This document shows, piece after piece, positions 22,731 to 30,840 of a DNA stretch of 33,732 bases. Made by a program: the position numbers and the translations under genes. Source of the stretch: Rubrivivax sp. (GTDB lineage Bacteria > Pseudomonadota > Gammaproteobacteria > Burkholderiales > Burkholderiaceae_C); the NCBI GenBank assembly GCA_021300575.1, contig JAJTDM010000036.1, forward strand, positions 25,853-59,584, in the 5' to 3' direction. Numbering within the stretch: position 1 is the stretch's first letter; each line of letters starts with the position of its first letter. The notes under the pieces are model-generated. The model was given only the letters and a program-made list of their open reading frames with translations. It was not told the origin of the DNA and searched no databases.

Positions 22731-24194
22731 TCAGGTGGCAAAGCCCGGCGGCGGCACGAAGCCGCCGATCTCGCGTGCCAGCAAGCTGGCCAGGCGGGTG
22801 AGCGTGAAGTCTTCCAGATACGGGCCGATGAGTTGCATCGACAGCGGCAGGCCCGCCTTGGAAACCCCCACCGGGCAGGCCAGCGCCGGCTGCCCGGCCA
22901 GCGTGGACACATGGGGGAAAAACAGGCCGCGGCTGTAAGGCACGCTGTGCCCTGCCACCACCACGCGTTGGTGCGCAGCGGCCGCACCCAAGGCTGGGCC
23001 GCTGAAGGCCACATGCTCAAAGGCAGGGGTGTGAAAGGCGGGCGTGAGCATCGCGTCCCAGTCCTTGAAAAAGCCCCGCCACGCAGCGCGCACACGTTCG
23101 CGTTCCAGGTGCCACAGGAAAAGTTGCTGGCCGGTGCACAGCAGGCCTTCCACTTGCGCGGGCGCAAATTCGTCGTCGGCGCGCTTCAGCTCGACCACGC
23201 GAGCGGCTCGGTCTTCGGGGGTCCAGCGCGGGCTCATCATGTAGTGCAGCAGGCGCAGGTACAGGCGGTAGTGTTCGCGCCAGTCGCCAAAACCTTCGGG
23301 CTGGGCCACGGCCACCTTCGCGCCGGCCTGGCCTAACGCCGCAATAACCTGTTCCTGCGCTGCGGCCAGGTCTTCATGCACCGGTGCATAGGCCGGCGGC
23401 GCCAGCACGGCAATGCGCGCACCCCTCAAGCTGTTGCAGCGCGCGGCTGGCAGTTCCAGCCGCCAGGCCACGTCCTCACCAGCATCTGGCCCGCACATCA
23501 CACGGGCCGCCAGCTCGATGTCTTCAGCACTGCGCGCCAGGGGCCCCTGCGCGCCCAGCACCGCGCCCCAGTTCGGCGTGGGCGGAATGGGGTACTGGCC
23601 GCTGCGTGGAATGAGCGTTTCGCTGCCGCGCAGGCCGTATACGCCGCAAAAGGCTGCGGGCACACGCACCGAACCGCCAATGTCGCTGCCCAGGTCCAGC
23701 GCAGCAAACCCTGCTGCCACAGCGGCGCCGCCACCGCTGCTGCCACCGCAGGTGCGGGCCAGGTCCCAGGGGTTGTGGGTGCGGCCGTACAGCGGGTTGG
23801 CAGCCTGCCAATCGGCCATCTCGGGCGGCACATTGGTCTTGCCGATGACAATGGCGCCGGCCGCGCGCAAGCGTCGCACACTGGGGGCATCGTGCTGCGA
23901 AACGAAGCCGGCATAGGCGGTGTCACCCACGCTGGTGGGCATGCCGATGACGTTGATGGCTTCCTTGATACTGACCGGCACACCTTCAAGGGCACCACCC
24001 TCGCCGCGCGCCAGCCGGGCGTCGCTGGCGTCGGCCTCGTGCCGTGCTTCATCAAAACGTTGCACAACGATGGCATTCAGCGGCCCGTCGTGCTGCTGGA
24101 TGCGGGCGATGTGGGCCTGCACCAGTTCACGCGCGCTGCACTGGCGGTGCTGCAGTGCCGCGCGCAGGGCAGTCAGGGGTTCCAAGCAGTTCAT
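22731..24194 (-). CDS. Amidase-signature family hydrolase
   Basis: This 487-residue amidase has the Ser-cisSer-Lys triad: Lys77 in GVPVSIKEAINVIG, the cis-Ser in CGGSSGGGAAVAAG (152/153), and the nucleophile Ser175 in GSDIGGSVRVPAAFCG. Members cleave amides, carbamates or lactam-like bonds in the cytoplasm. Start ATG 24,194 overlaps the tctA stop as ATGA; longer frames to the right are read-through. It is the last gene of the aminotransferase-tctCBA-amidase operon, so its substrate is probably the compound captured by TctC, with the amine product passed to the aminotransferase. The specific compound cannot be read from sequence. Confidence 0.9.
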   Translation of the reverse strand: MNCLEPLTALRAALQHRQCSARELVQAHIARIQQHDGPLNAIVVQRFDEARHEADASDARLARGEGGALEGVPVSIKEAINVIGMPTSVGDTAYAGFVSQHDAPSVRRLRAAGAIVIGKTNVPPEMADWQAANPLYGRTHNPWDLARTCGGSSGGGAAVAAGFAALDLGSDIGGSVRVPAAFCGVYGLRGSETLIPRSGQYPIPPTPNWGAVLGAQGPLARSAEDIELAARVMCGPDAGEDVAWRLELPAARCNSLRGARIAVLAPPAYAPVHEDLAAAQEQVIAALGQAGAKVAVAQPEGFGDWREHYRLYLRLLHYMMSPRWTPEDRAARVVELKRADDEFAPAQVEGLLCTGQQLFLWHLERERVRAAWRGFFKDWDAMLTPAFHTPAFEHVAFSGPALGAAAAHQRVVVAGHSVPYSRGLFFPHVSTLAGQPALACPVGVSKAGLPLSMQLIGPYLEDFTLTRLASLLAREIGGFVPPPGFAT

Positions 24195-25678
24195 GCAGCA
24201 GGTTTCCTTTTCATGAACAGCGGCCACAACACGATCAGCACCGCAGCCGCCAGCATCACCGCGGCCATCGGCCGCTCCACAAAGGGCATGAACGAGCCGT
24301 CGCTGCGCCCCAGCGCCTGGCGCAGTGAAGATTCCAACGTGTCGCCCATCACCATGCCCAGGATGAGAGGGATGGTGGGAATGCCCACACGTGCGCAGCC
24401 AAAACCGAAGATGCCGAAGGCCAGCGCGATCCACACATACGTCATGGAATTGGCGGCCGAAAAGGCGCCCACCAGACTGAGCGCCAGGATGCCCAGGCCC
24501 AGCAGCCGGGCGTCCACATAAGCCAGCTTGGCCAGGCCTTTGACGCTGAGCACCAGCATCAGCAGGATCAGGATGTTCAGCACCACGAGCGCCGCAAACA
24601 CACCCCCCACGATCTCGGGCCGCTCAACAAAGAGCGAAGGCCCGGGCACGATGCCGTGCACCACAAACACGCCCATGATGATGGCGGTGATGGCGTCACC
24701 CGGAATGCCCAGCGTCAGCACGGTGATCATGGCGCCGCCGGAATTGCTGTTGTTGGCACTTTCGGCTGCCACGATGCCTTCCGGGTTGCCTTGGCCGAAG
24801 GGTGTTTTGTCTTTGGCGCCGCGTTGGGCCCAGAAGTAGGCCAGCGACGTGGACAGCGCCGCACCCACCGCCGGCAGCACGCCGATGGCAGTGCCCAGCG
24901 TCAGGCCCTTGAGCAAGGTGCGCGGGTACTTGAAGGGTTCGAAGAAGGCGCGCGCCGACAGGCCGGCATCGCCGACCAGGCTCTTGTCCACCAGCTTCGG
25001 CGGCGAGCTCACCATCACCAGCGCCTGCGCCATGCCAAACAGGCCCACGGCCACCGGCACCAGGGGGATGCCGGACAGCAGCGCCGTCAAGCCGAAGGTG
25101 TAGCGCTGCTCGTTGGAGTTCGGGTCGATGCCCACGGTGGCCAGGAAAAAGCCCAGGCCCATCATCATCATCGCCGCGGCAAACTGGCGCTGGTAGGCGC
25201 GGCCCACGCACAGCGCTGCCAGGACGATGGCCATGACGGTTTCCGGCGCACCAAAGCGCGCGGCCAGCAAGCTCATGGGCTTTGCCGCAATGGCCAGCAT
25301 GAGCGCGCTGACCAGGCCGCCGATGAAGGCCGACATGAACGCCAACGAAAGCGCCCGGTGCGCCTGGCCCTTTTGGGCCATCGGCCAGCCGTCGAACATC
25401 GTCATGATGCTGCTGGCCTCGCCTGGCGTGCGAATCAGGATGGACGTTACTGCGCCGCCATAAAACGCGCCGCAGTACACCCCCAGCAGCAGCGACAGGC
25501 CGGCCAGCGGTGGCATGCCGTAGGTAAACGGCAGCAGCACAGCGATGGTGACGGCTGGGCCCACGCCCGGCAGCACACCCACCATCAGCCCGAGCGCAGC
25601 GCCGGCCAGCAGGCTGAAAACCACCGGCCACGTGGCCAGCGCAGCAAAGCCCTGTGCAAAGGTGTCCAGCAGGCCCAT
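24191..25678 (-). CDS. tctA: Tripartite tricarboxylate transporter large subunit TctA
   Basis: This 495-residue membrane subunit of a TTT transporter has about 12 helices and the family hallmarks LPGVGPAVTIAVLLPFTYGM and YGGAVTSILIRTPGEASS in the first half. The repeated motif GGAMITVLTLGIPGDAITA comes in the second. Start ATG 25,678 overlaps the tctB stop, and its own stop overlaps the amidase start. It works with TctB in the membrane and the TctC periplasmic binding protein. Despite the family name, substrates include many carboxylates and aromatic acids. Confidence 0.95.
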   Translation of the reverse strand: MGLLDTFAQGFAALATWPVVFSLLAGAALGLMVGVLPGVGPAVTIAVLLPFTYGMPPLAGLSLLLGVYCGAFYGGAVTSILIRTPGEASSIMTMFDGWPMAQKGQAHRALSLAFMSAFIGGLVSALMLAIAAKPMSLLAARFGAPETVMAIVLAALCVGRAYQRQFAAAMMMMGLGFFLATVGIDPNSNEQRYTFGLTALLSGIPLVPVAVGLFGMAQALVMVSSPPKLVDKSLVGDAGLSARAFFEPFKYPRTLLKGLTLGTAIGVLPAVGAALSTSLAYFWAQRGAKDKTPFGQGNPEGIVAAESANNSNSGGAMITVLTLGIPGDAITAIIMGVFVVHGIVPGPSLFVERPEIVGGVFAALVVLNILILLMLVLSVKGLAKLAYVDARLLGLGILALSLVGAFSAANSMTYVWIALAFGIFGFGCARVGIPTIPLILGMVMGDTLESSLRQALGRSDGSFMPFVERPMAAVMLAAAVLIVLWPLFMKRKPAA

Positions 25679-26154
25679 CAAAACAGCCAGCCGTGGCCAA
25701 AAGCCACCTTCAAGCCCAACACAAACATGGCCCACAGCAACAGCGCCAAGGGCAGTGCCAGCAGCAGCGCCACGCGCCAGCCCAGGCCAATGGCCAAGCC
25801 TGTGGCCAGCAGAAACAGCGCTGAACTGACACCAAAACCCAGCACCGGCACGGCCAGCATGTACAGCACAAACAGCAACACGCACCACAGTGCGCGCGGC
25901 AGATGCGCGGCGCTGGAATTCAGCTCGTCCGACTGAAAACGTGCCCGCGTGCGCGCCCGCACCCAGCCTTCAGCCAAAGCCCCCAAGGCGGTGATCAACA
26001 GGCCCAGGCGCGGAAAAAACGCGGCCGATTCGTGCCACGGCACGCCTGCCGGCCAGGGCTTGATGAGCCCGGGCGTGGCCAGGAACAGGCCCATGGCGGC
26101 CAAGCCCAGCGCGGCCAGCAAGGCGCGCTCGGGCACGGGCGATGTGGGGCTCAC
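25678..26154 (-). CDS. tctB: Tripartite tricarboxylate transporter small subunit TctB
   Basis: This 158-residue protein has four membrane segments, including LLAALGLAAMGLFLATPGLI, ALWCVLLFVLYMLAVPVLGF and LLALPLALLLWAMFVLGLKV. That is typical of TctB in size and topology. I choose GTG 26,154, whose GTGA overlaps the tctC stop, as start; a longer frame upstream would run into tctC. TctB sequences are poorly conserved, so the assignment rests on topology and its place between tctC and tctA. Confidence 0.85.
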   Translation of the reverse strand: MSPTSPVPERALLAALGLAAMGLFLATPGLIKPWPAGVPWHESAAFFPRLGLLITALGALAEGWVRARTRARFQSDELNSSAAHLPRALWCVLLFVLYMLAVPVLGFGVSSALFLLATGLAIGLGWRVALLLALPLALLLWAMFVLGLKVAFGHGWLF

Positions 26155-27110
26155 TGCTTCTTCGCCATGCCCAGTTCCTTCATCAGCTCGCTCACCCATT
26201 GGGTGTCGGCGGCGATGCGTTGTGCCGTCTGCTCGGGCGTCATGTACATGGAGCTGACGCCAAGCCTCTTCAGCACGTCCTGCATCGGCTTGTCTTTCAT
26301 GCTCTCTCCGATGGCGGCAGAGATCTTCGCAATGATGTCCCTGGGCACGCCGGCCGGGGCGGCCATGCCGCTCCAGATGTACAGGTCGCCGTAGCCTTCT
26401 TCCTTGGCGGTCAGGGTCTGCGGCACCACCGGGTTGCGCGTTTCAGACCAGGCGCTGATGGCCCGCACCGAGCCGTCCTTGACGTAGCTGGCCACCATGT
26501 CGGCGCCGGTGGTGGACAGGTCGGCATCGCCCGACACCAGTTCCTTGGCGCTGGGGTTGGGGAACGACAGCACCCGGTAGGGCCAACCGTCCTTGCGCGC
26601 CATCTTGGCGGCAATCAAGGCCGGCACCGCCGCCGGTGCGTAGCTGGCGATGACGATGGGCTTGCCTTGCTGCTTGGCCCAGGCGCCAAACTCTTTCATG
26701 TTCCTGGCCGGTATGGCGCCTCGTGCTGCGAGCACGAAGTCGTTCGGGTGGATGGCTGCCACCGCCTGGTAGTCCGTCTGTTTGTAGGGCGTGTTGCCGG
26801 CCACGATCTGGCTGATGCCCGGGCCCATCTGCCAGGTGCCGATGGTGTAGCCGTCGGGCTTGGCGCGCACCATTTCTGCAAAGCCCACCACACCGCCGCC
26901 GCCAGGTTTGTTGATCACCTGCACCGGCACACCCAGGCGTTTGCTCATGCCTTCGGCCAGCACGCGGATGATGGCGTCGCTGTCGTTGCCCGGTGGGAAG
27001 GGGTAGATGATCTCAATGGGCTTGGAAGGCCATCTTTCCTGCGCCTGTGCAGCCAGGGGCGTGATGAAGGCCGCGGCCACGGCAGCCAGAACAAAGAGAC
27101 GTTTTTGCAT
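26151..27110 (-). CDS. tctC: TctC-type periplasmic binding protein
   Basis: This 319-residue solute-binding protein of the Bug/TctC family has a signal peptide (MQKRLFVLAAVAAAFITPLA, cleavage after AQA). The Bug hallmarks follow: WPSKPIEIIYPFPPGNDSD, VINKPGGGGVVGF and KPDGYTIGT. The start is ATG 27,110, preceded by AAGGAG ten bases upstream; a TTG two codons earlier is less likely. It captures the ligand for TctAB. The ligand-facing 'FPPGNDSD' replaces the common 'PPGGxxD', which may affect specificity. Confidence 0.94.
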   Translation of the reverse strand: MQKRLFVLAAVAAAFITPLAAQAQERWPSKPIEIIYPFPPGNDSDAIIRVLAEGMSKRLGVPVQVINKPGGGGVVGFAEMVRAKPDGYTIGTWQMGPGISQIVAGNTPYKQTDYQAVAAIHPNDFVLAARGAIPARNMKEFGAWAKQQGKPIVIASYAPAAVPALIAAKMARKDGWPYRVLSFPNPSAKELVSGDADLSTTGADMVASYVKDGSVRAISAWSETRNPVVPQTLTAKEEGYGDLYIWSGMAAPAGVPRDIIAKISAAIGESMKDKPMQDVLKRLGVSSMYMTPEQTAQRIAADTQWVSELMKELGMAKKQ

Positions 27111-27146
27111 GGTCAAAAGGCTCCTTCAAGAAAGGTTCAGGGCAAC

Positions 27147-28514
27147 TCAGGAAAGGCTGCGTTCGGCGTGGGCGAAGGCCGCATGCAGGATGCGAACCGT
27201 CTCATCGACATCGGCCGCAGTGAACACCAACGGCGGCGACAAGATGAGCCGGTTGCCCTGCACGCGAATGATGGCGCCTTCGCTGCGCGCGGCGCCCACC
27301 AGGGTCTGCACGTAGGGCGTGGCCACCATCAGCGGCGCTTTGCCGCTGCGGTCTGCCACCAGTTCCAGCGCCGACATCAGGCCCAGGCCGCGCACATCGC
27401 CCACATGCGGGTAGCGCATGAATTCGGGCAGGCGCGCGTTGAGCAAGGCGCCCACGCGCGCAGCGTTGCCGGCCAGATCTTCGTTGGCCACGATGTCCAG
27501 ATTGGCATTGGCTGCAGCACAGGCCAGGGCGTGGCCGCTGTAGGTGTAGCCGTGCATCAGCGCGGCCGGCACGCCGGGTTGTTCAAAGGCGCTGGCCACA
27601 CGTTCGTTCAGCAGCGTGGCACCCAGCGGCACGTAGCCGGAATTGATGCCTTTGGCCATGGCCATCATGTCGGGCGCCACGCCAAAGGCGCGCGCGCCGC
27701 ACAGGGCGCCGATGCGACCGAAACCGGTGACGACTTCGTCACTGATCAGCAGCACGCTGTGTTTGTCGCACACTGCGCGCAGCAGCGGCCAATAGCTTTC
27801 ATGAGGCACGATCACGCCGCCGGCGCCCTGCACCGGCTCGGCCACGAAGGCGGCCACGGTGTCGGGGCCCTGGTACTGGATGGCGCGGTCGAGCTCTTCG
27901 GCACACAGCCGCGCCAGGCGCGCGGGGTCGGCTTCGCCCCAGGGGTTGCGGTACAGGTAGGGAGATTCCACCTGGAAGCAGCCCGGCATCAGCGGCTCGT
28001 ACGCGGTGCGGAACAGCGGGTTGCCGTTGATGCTGGCGCCGCCGAAGTGCACGCCGTGGTAGCCCAGTTTCAGGCTGATGAATTTGGTGCGCTGGGCCTT
28101 GCCCTGCAGCTGCCAGTATTGGCGCGCCAGCTTCATGGCGGTTTCCACAGCGTCGGAGCCGCCGCTGGAAAACAGCACCTTCTTCATGTTTTCCCGCGCA
28201 AACATCTGCATCAAGCGGGCAGACAGTTCGATGGCCGGCGGGTTGCTGGTGTTCTGGAAGGTGCTGAAGTAGGCCAGCTTGTCCAGTTGCGCCATGATGG
28301 CGGCCTTCAACTCGGGGCGGCCATGCCCGACGTTCACGTTCCACAGCGAGGCCACCGTGTCGAGGTAGCGCTTGCCGTCGATGTCGAACACGTGCACGCC
28401 TTGAGCGCGGTCGATGATCAAGGGCGGCGCGGCGGCCACGGCCTTGGGGTCGATCATTGGGTGCAGCATGTGCTGCGCATTGGTACGCCGCAGGGCTTCA
28501 ATGGACATCGTCAT
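27147..28514 (-). CDS. Class III (omega) aminotransferase
   Basis: This 455-residue PLP enzyme of the omega-amino acid:pyruvate/GABA transaminase class shows SSGGSDAVETAMKLARQYW (phosphate/cofactor site, about 116-134). ISDEVVTGFGR carries Asp259, which pairs with the pyridine nitrogen. MAMAKGINSGYVPLG carries the Schiff-base Lys288. It transfers an amino group from an omega-amino acid or amine to pyruvate or 2-oxoglutarate. It is the first gene of the operon with tctCBA and amidase and diverges from the MarR gene at 28,593, the usual layout of a ligand-controlled catabolic cluster. Confidence 0.93.
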   Translation of the reverse strand: MTMSIEALRRTNAQHMLHPMIDPKAVAAAPPLIIDRAQGVHVFDIDGKRYLDTVASLWNVNVGHGRPELKAAIMAQLDKLAYFSTFQNTSNPPAIELSARLMQMFARENMKKVLFSSGGSDAVETAMKLARQYWQLQGKAQRTKFISLKLGYHGVHFGGASINGNPLFRTAYEPLMPGCFQVESPYLYRNPWGEADPARLARLCAEELDRAIQYQGPDTVAAFVAEPVQGAGGVIVPHESYWPLLRAVCDKHSVLLISDEVVTGFGRIGALCGARAFGVAPDMMAMAKGINSGYVPLGATLLNERVASAFEQPGVPAALMHGYTYSGHALACAAANANLDIVANEDLAGNAARVGALLNARLPEFMRYPHVGDVRGLGLMSALELVADRSGKAPLMVATPYVQTLVGAARSEGAIIRVQGNRLILSPPLVFTAADVDETVRILHAAFAHAERSLS

Positions 28515-28542
28515 GATGGTGTCGATGCTAGGCGAGCGGTCG

Positions 28543-28578
28543 ATAGTGTCAAAAATCCACTATTCTTGGGATCATCCC
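28543..28578. promoter_or_regulatory. Inverted repeats in the divergent promoter region
   Basis: In the 78 bases between the aminotransferase and marR starts are ATAGTG (28,543-28,548) / CACTAT (28,558-28,563), exact complements with a nine-base spacer, and the palindrome GGGATCATCCC (28,568-28,578). Both fit operator sites for the divergently encoded MarR protein, which could then control both directions. Confidence 0.5.
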
Positions 28579-28592
28579 TAGGAAAACCTGCC

Positions 28593-29189
28593 GTGCCCGC
28601 AACAAGAGCGCCTTCTGCTTCGGGTGCCACCGACGTACAAACCCGCGCCGCAAGCTCGCAATGGGTGGCGCGCGAAATGGGCGAGCCCGGGCTGGCGGCG
28701 CCTGCCAGCATCCTGGACCTGCTGAACTACCAGCTTCACCTGTTGTTGAGTTTCAGCACGGCAGAGGTGACGCGGCTGTGCGAACGGGAGCACGGCATCA
28801 CGCGTCATGAATGGGGCTATATCGGCCTGCTGGCGGCTTTTGGTCCGCTGGCACCTTCTGAACTGGCCCTGCGCTCGGGCATGGACCGCTCGCGCACCAG
28901 CAAGGCACTTATGCCACTGCTGGCCAAGGGGCTGGTCAGCCGCCAAAGCAAAGTGGGCGACCGGCGATACGCCACCGTGGCGCTCAGCGCCGCAGGCAAG
29001 CGCCTGTACGCGCAGATGTTTCCGCAGGTGCTGGCCATTCACCAGGCCCTGCTGCAACCACTGACGGCTGAAGAAGTGCAGGTGCTGGGGCGGGCGCTGG
29101 CCAAGTTGCGGCCGCAGGCGGTGGCGCTGTCAACCACCTGCCCGCGGCCACGCGGTTCAGACCCGCGCGACAGTCAAGAAACTGTCTGA
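28593..29189 (+). CDS. MarR-family transcriptional regulator of the amidase operon
   Basis: The product has 198 residues from GTG 28,593; ATG 28,677 is an alternative. After a 45-residue tail comes the MarR fold: NYQLHLLLSFSTAEVTRLCE, HGITRHEWGYIGLLAAFG, LAPSELALRSGMDRSRTSKA (recognition helix, about 95-115) and the wing SKVGDRRYATVALSAAGKR. It is divergent from the catabolic operon and probably represses it until the substrate or a product binds. The long frame that enters from upstream on this strand is antisense to the operon and is not part of the gene. Confidence 0.88.
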   Translation: MPATRAPSASGATDVQTRAASSQWVAREMGEPGLAAPASILDLLNYQLHLLLSFSTAEVTRLCEREHGITRHEWGYIGLLAAFGPLAPSELALRSGMDRSRTSKALMPLLAKGLVSRQSKVGDRRYATVALSAAGKRLYAQMFPQVLAIHQALLQPLTAEEVQVLGRALAKLRPQAVALSTTCPRPRGSDPRDSQETV

Positions 29190-29227
29190 ATCCAGAGTGG
29201 GCTGTGCCCAGGTTCGGCATGACGCCG

Positions 29228-29530
29228 TACCTTTGTGGCGCAGCGGCGATGCCGGGCCAGCAGCCCGAGCATCAGCGTACCCAGGACGTCGCGCTTGTCC
29301 GGGGCGTTGCCGCTGCGATAAGACAGCGGGCAGCCTGACACCCAGCGCTCGAAGGCCCCCGTGGCGGCCACGAACTCCGCGAAGAACACCGGCTGGCCGT
29401 GCGGCGTGGCCGCCGCACCTTCGTCCCATCGCACGTGCATGCGCCCACCCAGCGTGTCCACGATCTGCGGCTCAACCGACTCCCCGCCAGCCCCTGGGAG
29501 ACAAACAGGCCTTTCAAGACAGGCACTTGT
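29228..29530 (-). pseudogene. Frameshifted N-terminal transposase remnant
   Basis: Two adjacent frames carry the start of a DDE transposase that I recall as widespread in Proteobacteria (IS4-superfamily-like; family not certain). One reads VPVLKGLFVSQGLAGSRL. After a frameshift near 29,480 the next reads EPQIVDTLGGRMHVRWDEGA, followed by a PVFFAEFVAATGAFERW-type block and NAPDKRDVLGTLMLGLLARH. The reading then breaks off and no catalytic core follows, so only about 95 codons remain. It abuts the right end of the second element. Confidence 0.6.
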
Positions 29531-29612
29531 GTCCGTCGCGACGGTAAGATGATTGGCATCGGGCGAACTGTTCGCGAGGCTGGGAAAAGAGCTGATGCCC
29601 TCTCGCGTCAGA

Positions 29613-29790
29613 CCCGATAGACCTCGACAGATCTCGAAACGTGCATCCCGCGCAAATCGCCCGGAAACCCGCGCCAATGCTGGACCTCATCAAAGTGTCG
29701 GGAGTCCTGACGGTACAAGTCGCCCTTCGCGCGGCCAGGCCCAGTGTTTCCGAGGAATTGCCGGCACCGTTGGTGTTTGAGTGGGAATAG
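29613..29790 (+). repeat. 178-bp direct repeat, copy 2 (outer right end)
   Basis: This is the partner of 10,721-10,898, same length and ungapped, ending in GAGTGGGAATAG. It includes TGACGGTA at 29,708-29,715, 71 bases before the core as in copy 1. It directly precedes chromosomal DUF3237, marking the right boundary (attR) of the integrated DNA. Confidence 0.9.
29779..29790 (+). other. attR-like core, 3' end of guaA
   Basis: GAGTGGGAATAG encodes Glu-Trp-Glu-stop, the conserved C-terminus of GuaA. The stop lies four bases before the ATG of the next gene, as expected if guaA once ran directly into the DUF3237-tadA-ldcA operon. The guaA body is not in this window; it should lie to the left of the accessory DNA. 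Confidence 0.65.
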
Positions 29791-29794
29791 ACCG

Positions 29795-30283
29795 ATGACC
29801 GACGCCTTCTTCCAAACGCCATTCCCAACCGCGCCCGACCTCGTGCCGATGACGCGCATTGCGTGCGATGTAGACCCGGTGGTCAGTTTGGGAGACGCCC
29901 CCACAGGCGAGCGCCGCTACGTGCCGCTGAGCGGCGGCATCGTGCAAGGGCCGGAGATCAACGGCCGTATCCGTGCGGGTGGCGTGGACTGGCAGGTGGC
30001 ACGCCGCGACGGTGTGCTGGAGATCGCCGCGCATTACGTGATTGAAACCGACGACGGCGCGTTGCTCGAGGTGCAGAGCACGGGGTTGCGCCACGGGCCT
30101 CCTGAGGTGTTGGCCCGCTTGGCCGCAGGCGATGTGGTGGATCCTGCAGAGTACTTCTTCCGTACGCTGGTGCGTTTTTCCACCGGACATCCCGATTGGC
30201 TGCACCTCAACAAGGTGATGGCGATTGCACGTGGCCAACGCCAGGCCCGCAAGGTGCTTCTGGACCTTTACCGGTTGACGTGA
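29795..30283 (+). CDS. DUF3237 family protein
   Basis: This 162-residue protein matches the small beta-barrel DUF3237 family: LSGGIVQGPEINGRIRAGGV, DGVLEIAAHYVIETDDGALL and STGLRHGPPEVL, then PAEYFFRTLVRFSTGHPDWL. No activity is established for the family. Start ATG 29,795 lies just after the guaA-like stop, and its own stop overlaps the tadA GTG. It was probably the second gene of a guaA operon; the inserted elements now separate it from the guaA promoter. Confidence 0.88.
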   Translation: MTDAFFQTPFPTAPDLVPMTRIACDVDPVVSLGDAPTGERRYVPLSGGIVQGPEINGRIRAGGVDWQVARRDGVLEIAAHYVIETDDGALLEVQSTGLRHGPPEVLARLAAGDVVDPAEYFFRTLVRFSTGHPDWLHLNKVMAIARGQRQARKVLLDLYRLT

Positions 30284-30840
30284 TCTCACCTGCCCAGACC
30301 ACGCCTGTGCTGCTGGCGAACGACGCTGAGGCGATGTCTCTTGCGCTCGCACAGGCGCGTCTGGCTGCCAGCCAGGGAGAGGTGCCTGTCGGGGCCGTGC
30401 TGGTGCGGCGCAGGACCGAGGCTGCGAGCCCCCTGGAAGTGCTGGCGCTGGGCCACAACCAGCCCATCGCGCTGCATGACCCCACCGCACATGCCGAGGT
30501 CATGGCTTTGCGGGCGGGCGCGTCCCACCTGCAGAACTACAGATTGCCCGGCTGCGAGCTCTTTGTCACCTTGGAGCCCTGCGCCATGTGCGCCATGGCC
30601 TTGATGCATGCGCGCATCAGCCGGGTGGTGTTTGGGACGCCGGACCCGAAGACAGGTGCAGCGGGTTCCGTGGTCAATCTCTTTGCCCAGCCCCAGCTGA
30701 ACCACCACACCACGGTGGAAGGTGGCCTCCTGGCTCAAGCCTGTGGCGAGATGCTTCGGGAATTCTTTGCCGAACGGCGGCGCGCTTCCGGTTGGAGGAA
30801 CTCCGCGCCTGCCGAGCCACTTTTCCCGCCGAGTTCATGA
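30280..30840 (+). CDS. tadA: tRNA-specific adenosine deaminase TadA
   Basis: This 186-residue zinc deaminase converts A34 to inosine in the tRNA-Arg(ACG) anticodon, normally an essential function. The motifs are HAEVMAL, with zinc His and catalytic Glu, and PCAMCAMALMHARI, with the two zinc Cys. QGEVPVGAVLV comes before them, and FGTPDPKTGAAGSV after. I choose GTG 30,280 because its GTGA overlaps the previous stop; ATG 30,334 is an alternative giving 168 residues. The stop overlaps the ldcA ATG. Confidence 0.95.
   Translation: MISPAQTTPVLLANDAEAMSLALAQARLAASQGEVPVGAVLVRRRTEAASPLEVLALGHNQPIALHDPTAHAEVMALRAGASHLQNYRLPGCELFVTLEPCAMCAMALMHARISRVVFGTPDPKTGAAGSVVNLFAQPQLNHHTTVEGGLLAQACGEMLREFFAERRRASGWRNSAPAEPLFPPSS

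Noticed and set aside
22731..24194. Assignment of the amidase to a named substrate such as nylon oligomer, creatinine or indole acetamide
   Set aside because: The triad motifs define only the amidase-signature family, and residues outside them could not be matched reliably to any characterised subgroup.
26142..29189. A 1015-codon open frame on the plus strand
   Set aside because: It is antisense to tctC and the aminotransferase, with low-complexity His/Gly/Arg composition from GC-rich third positions. Only its final part (from 28,593) is the real MarR gene.
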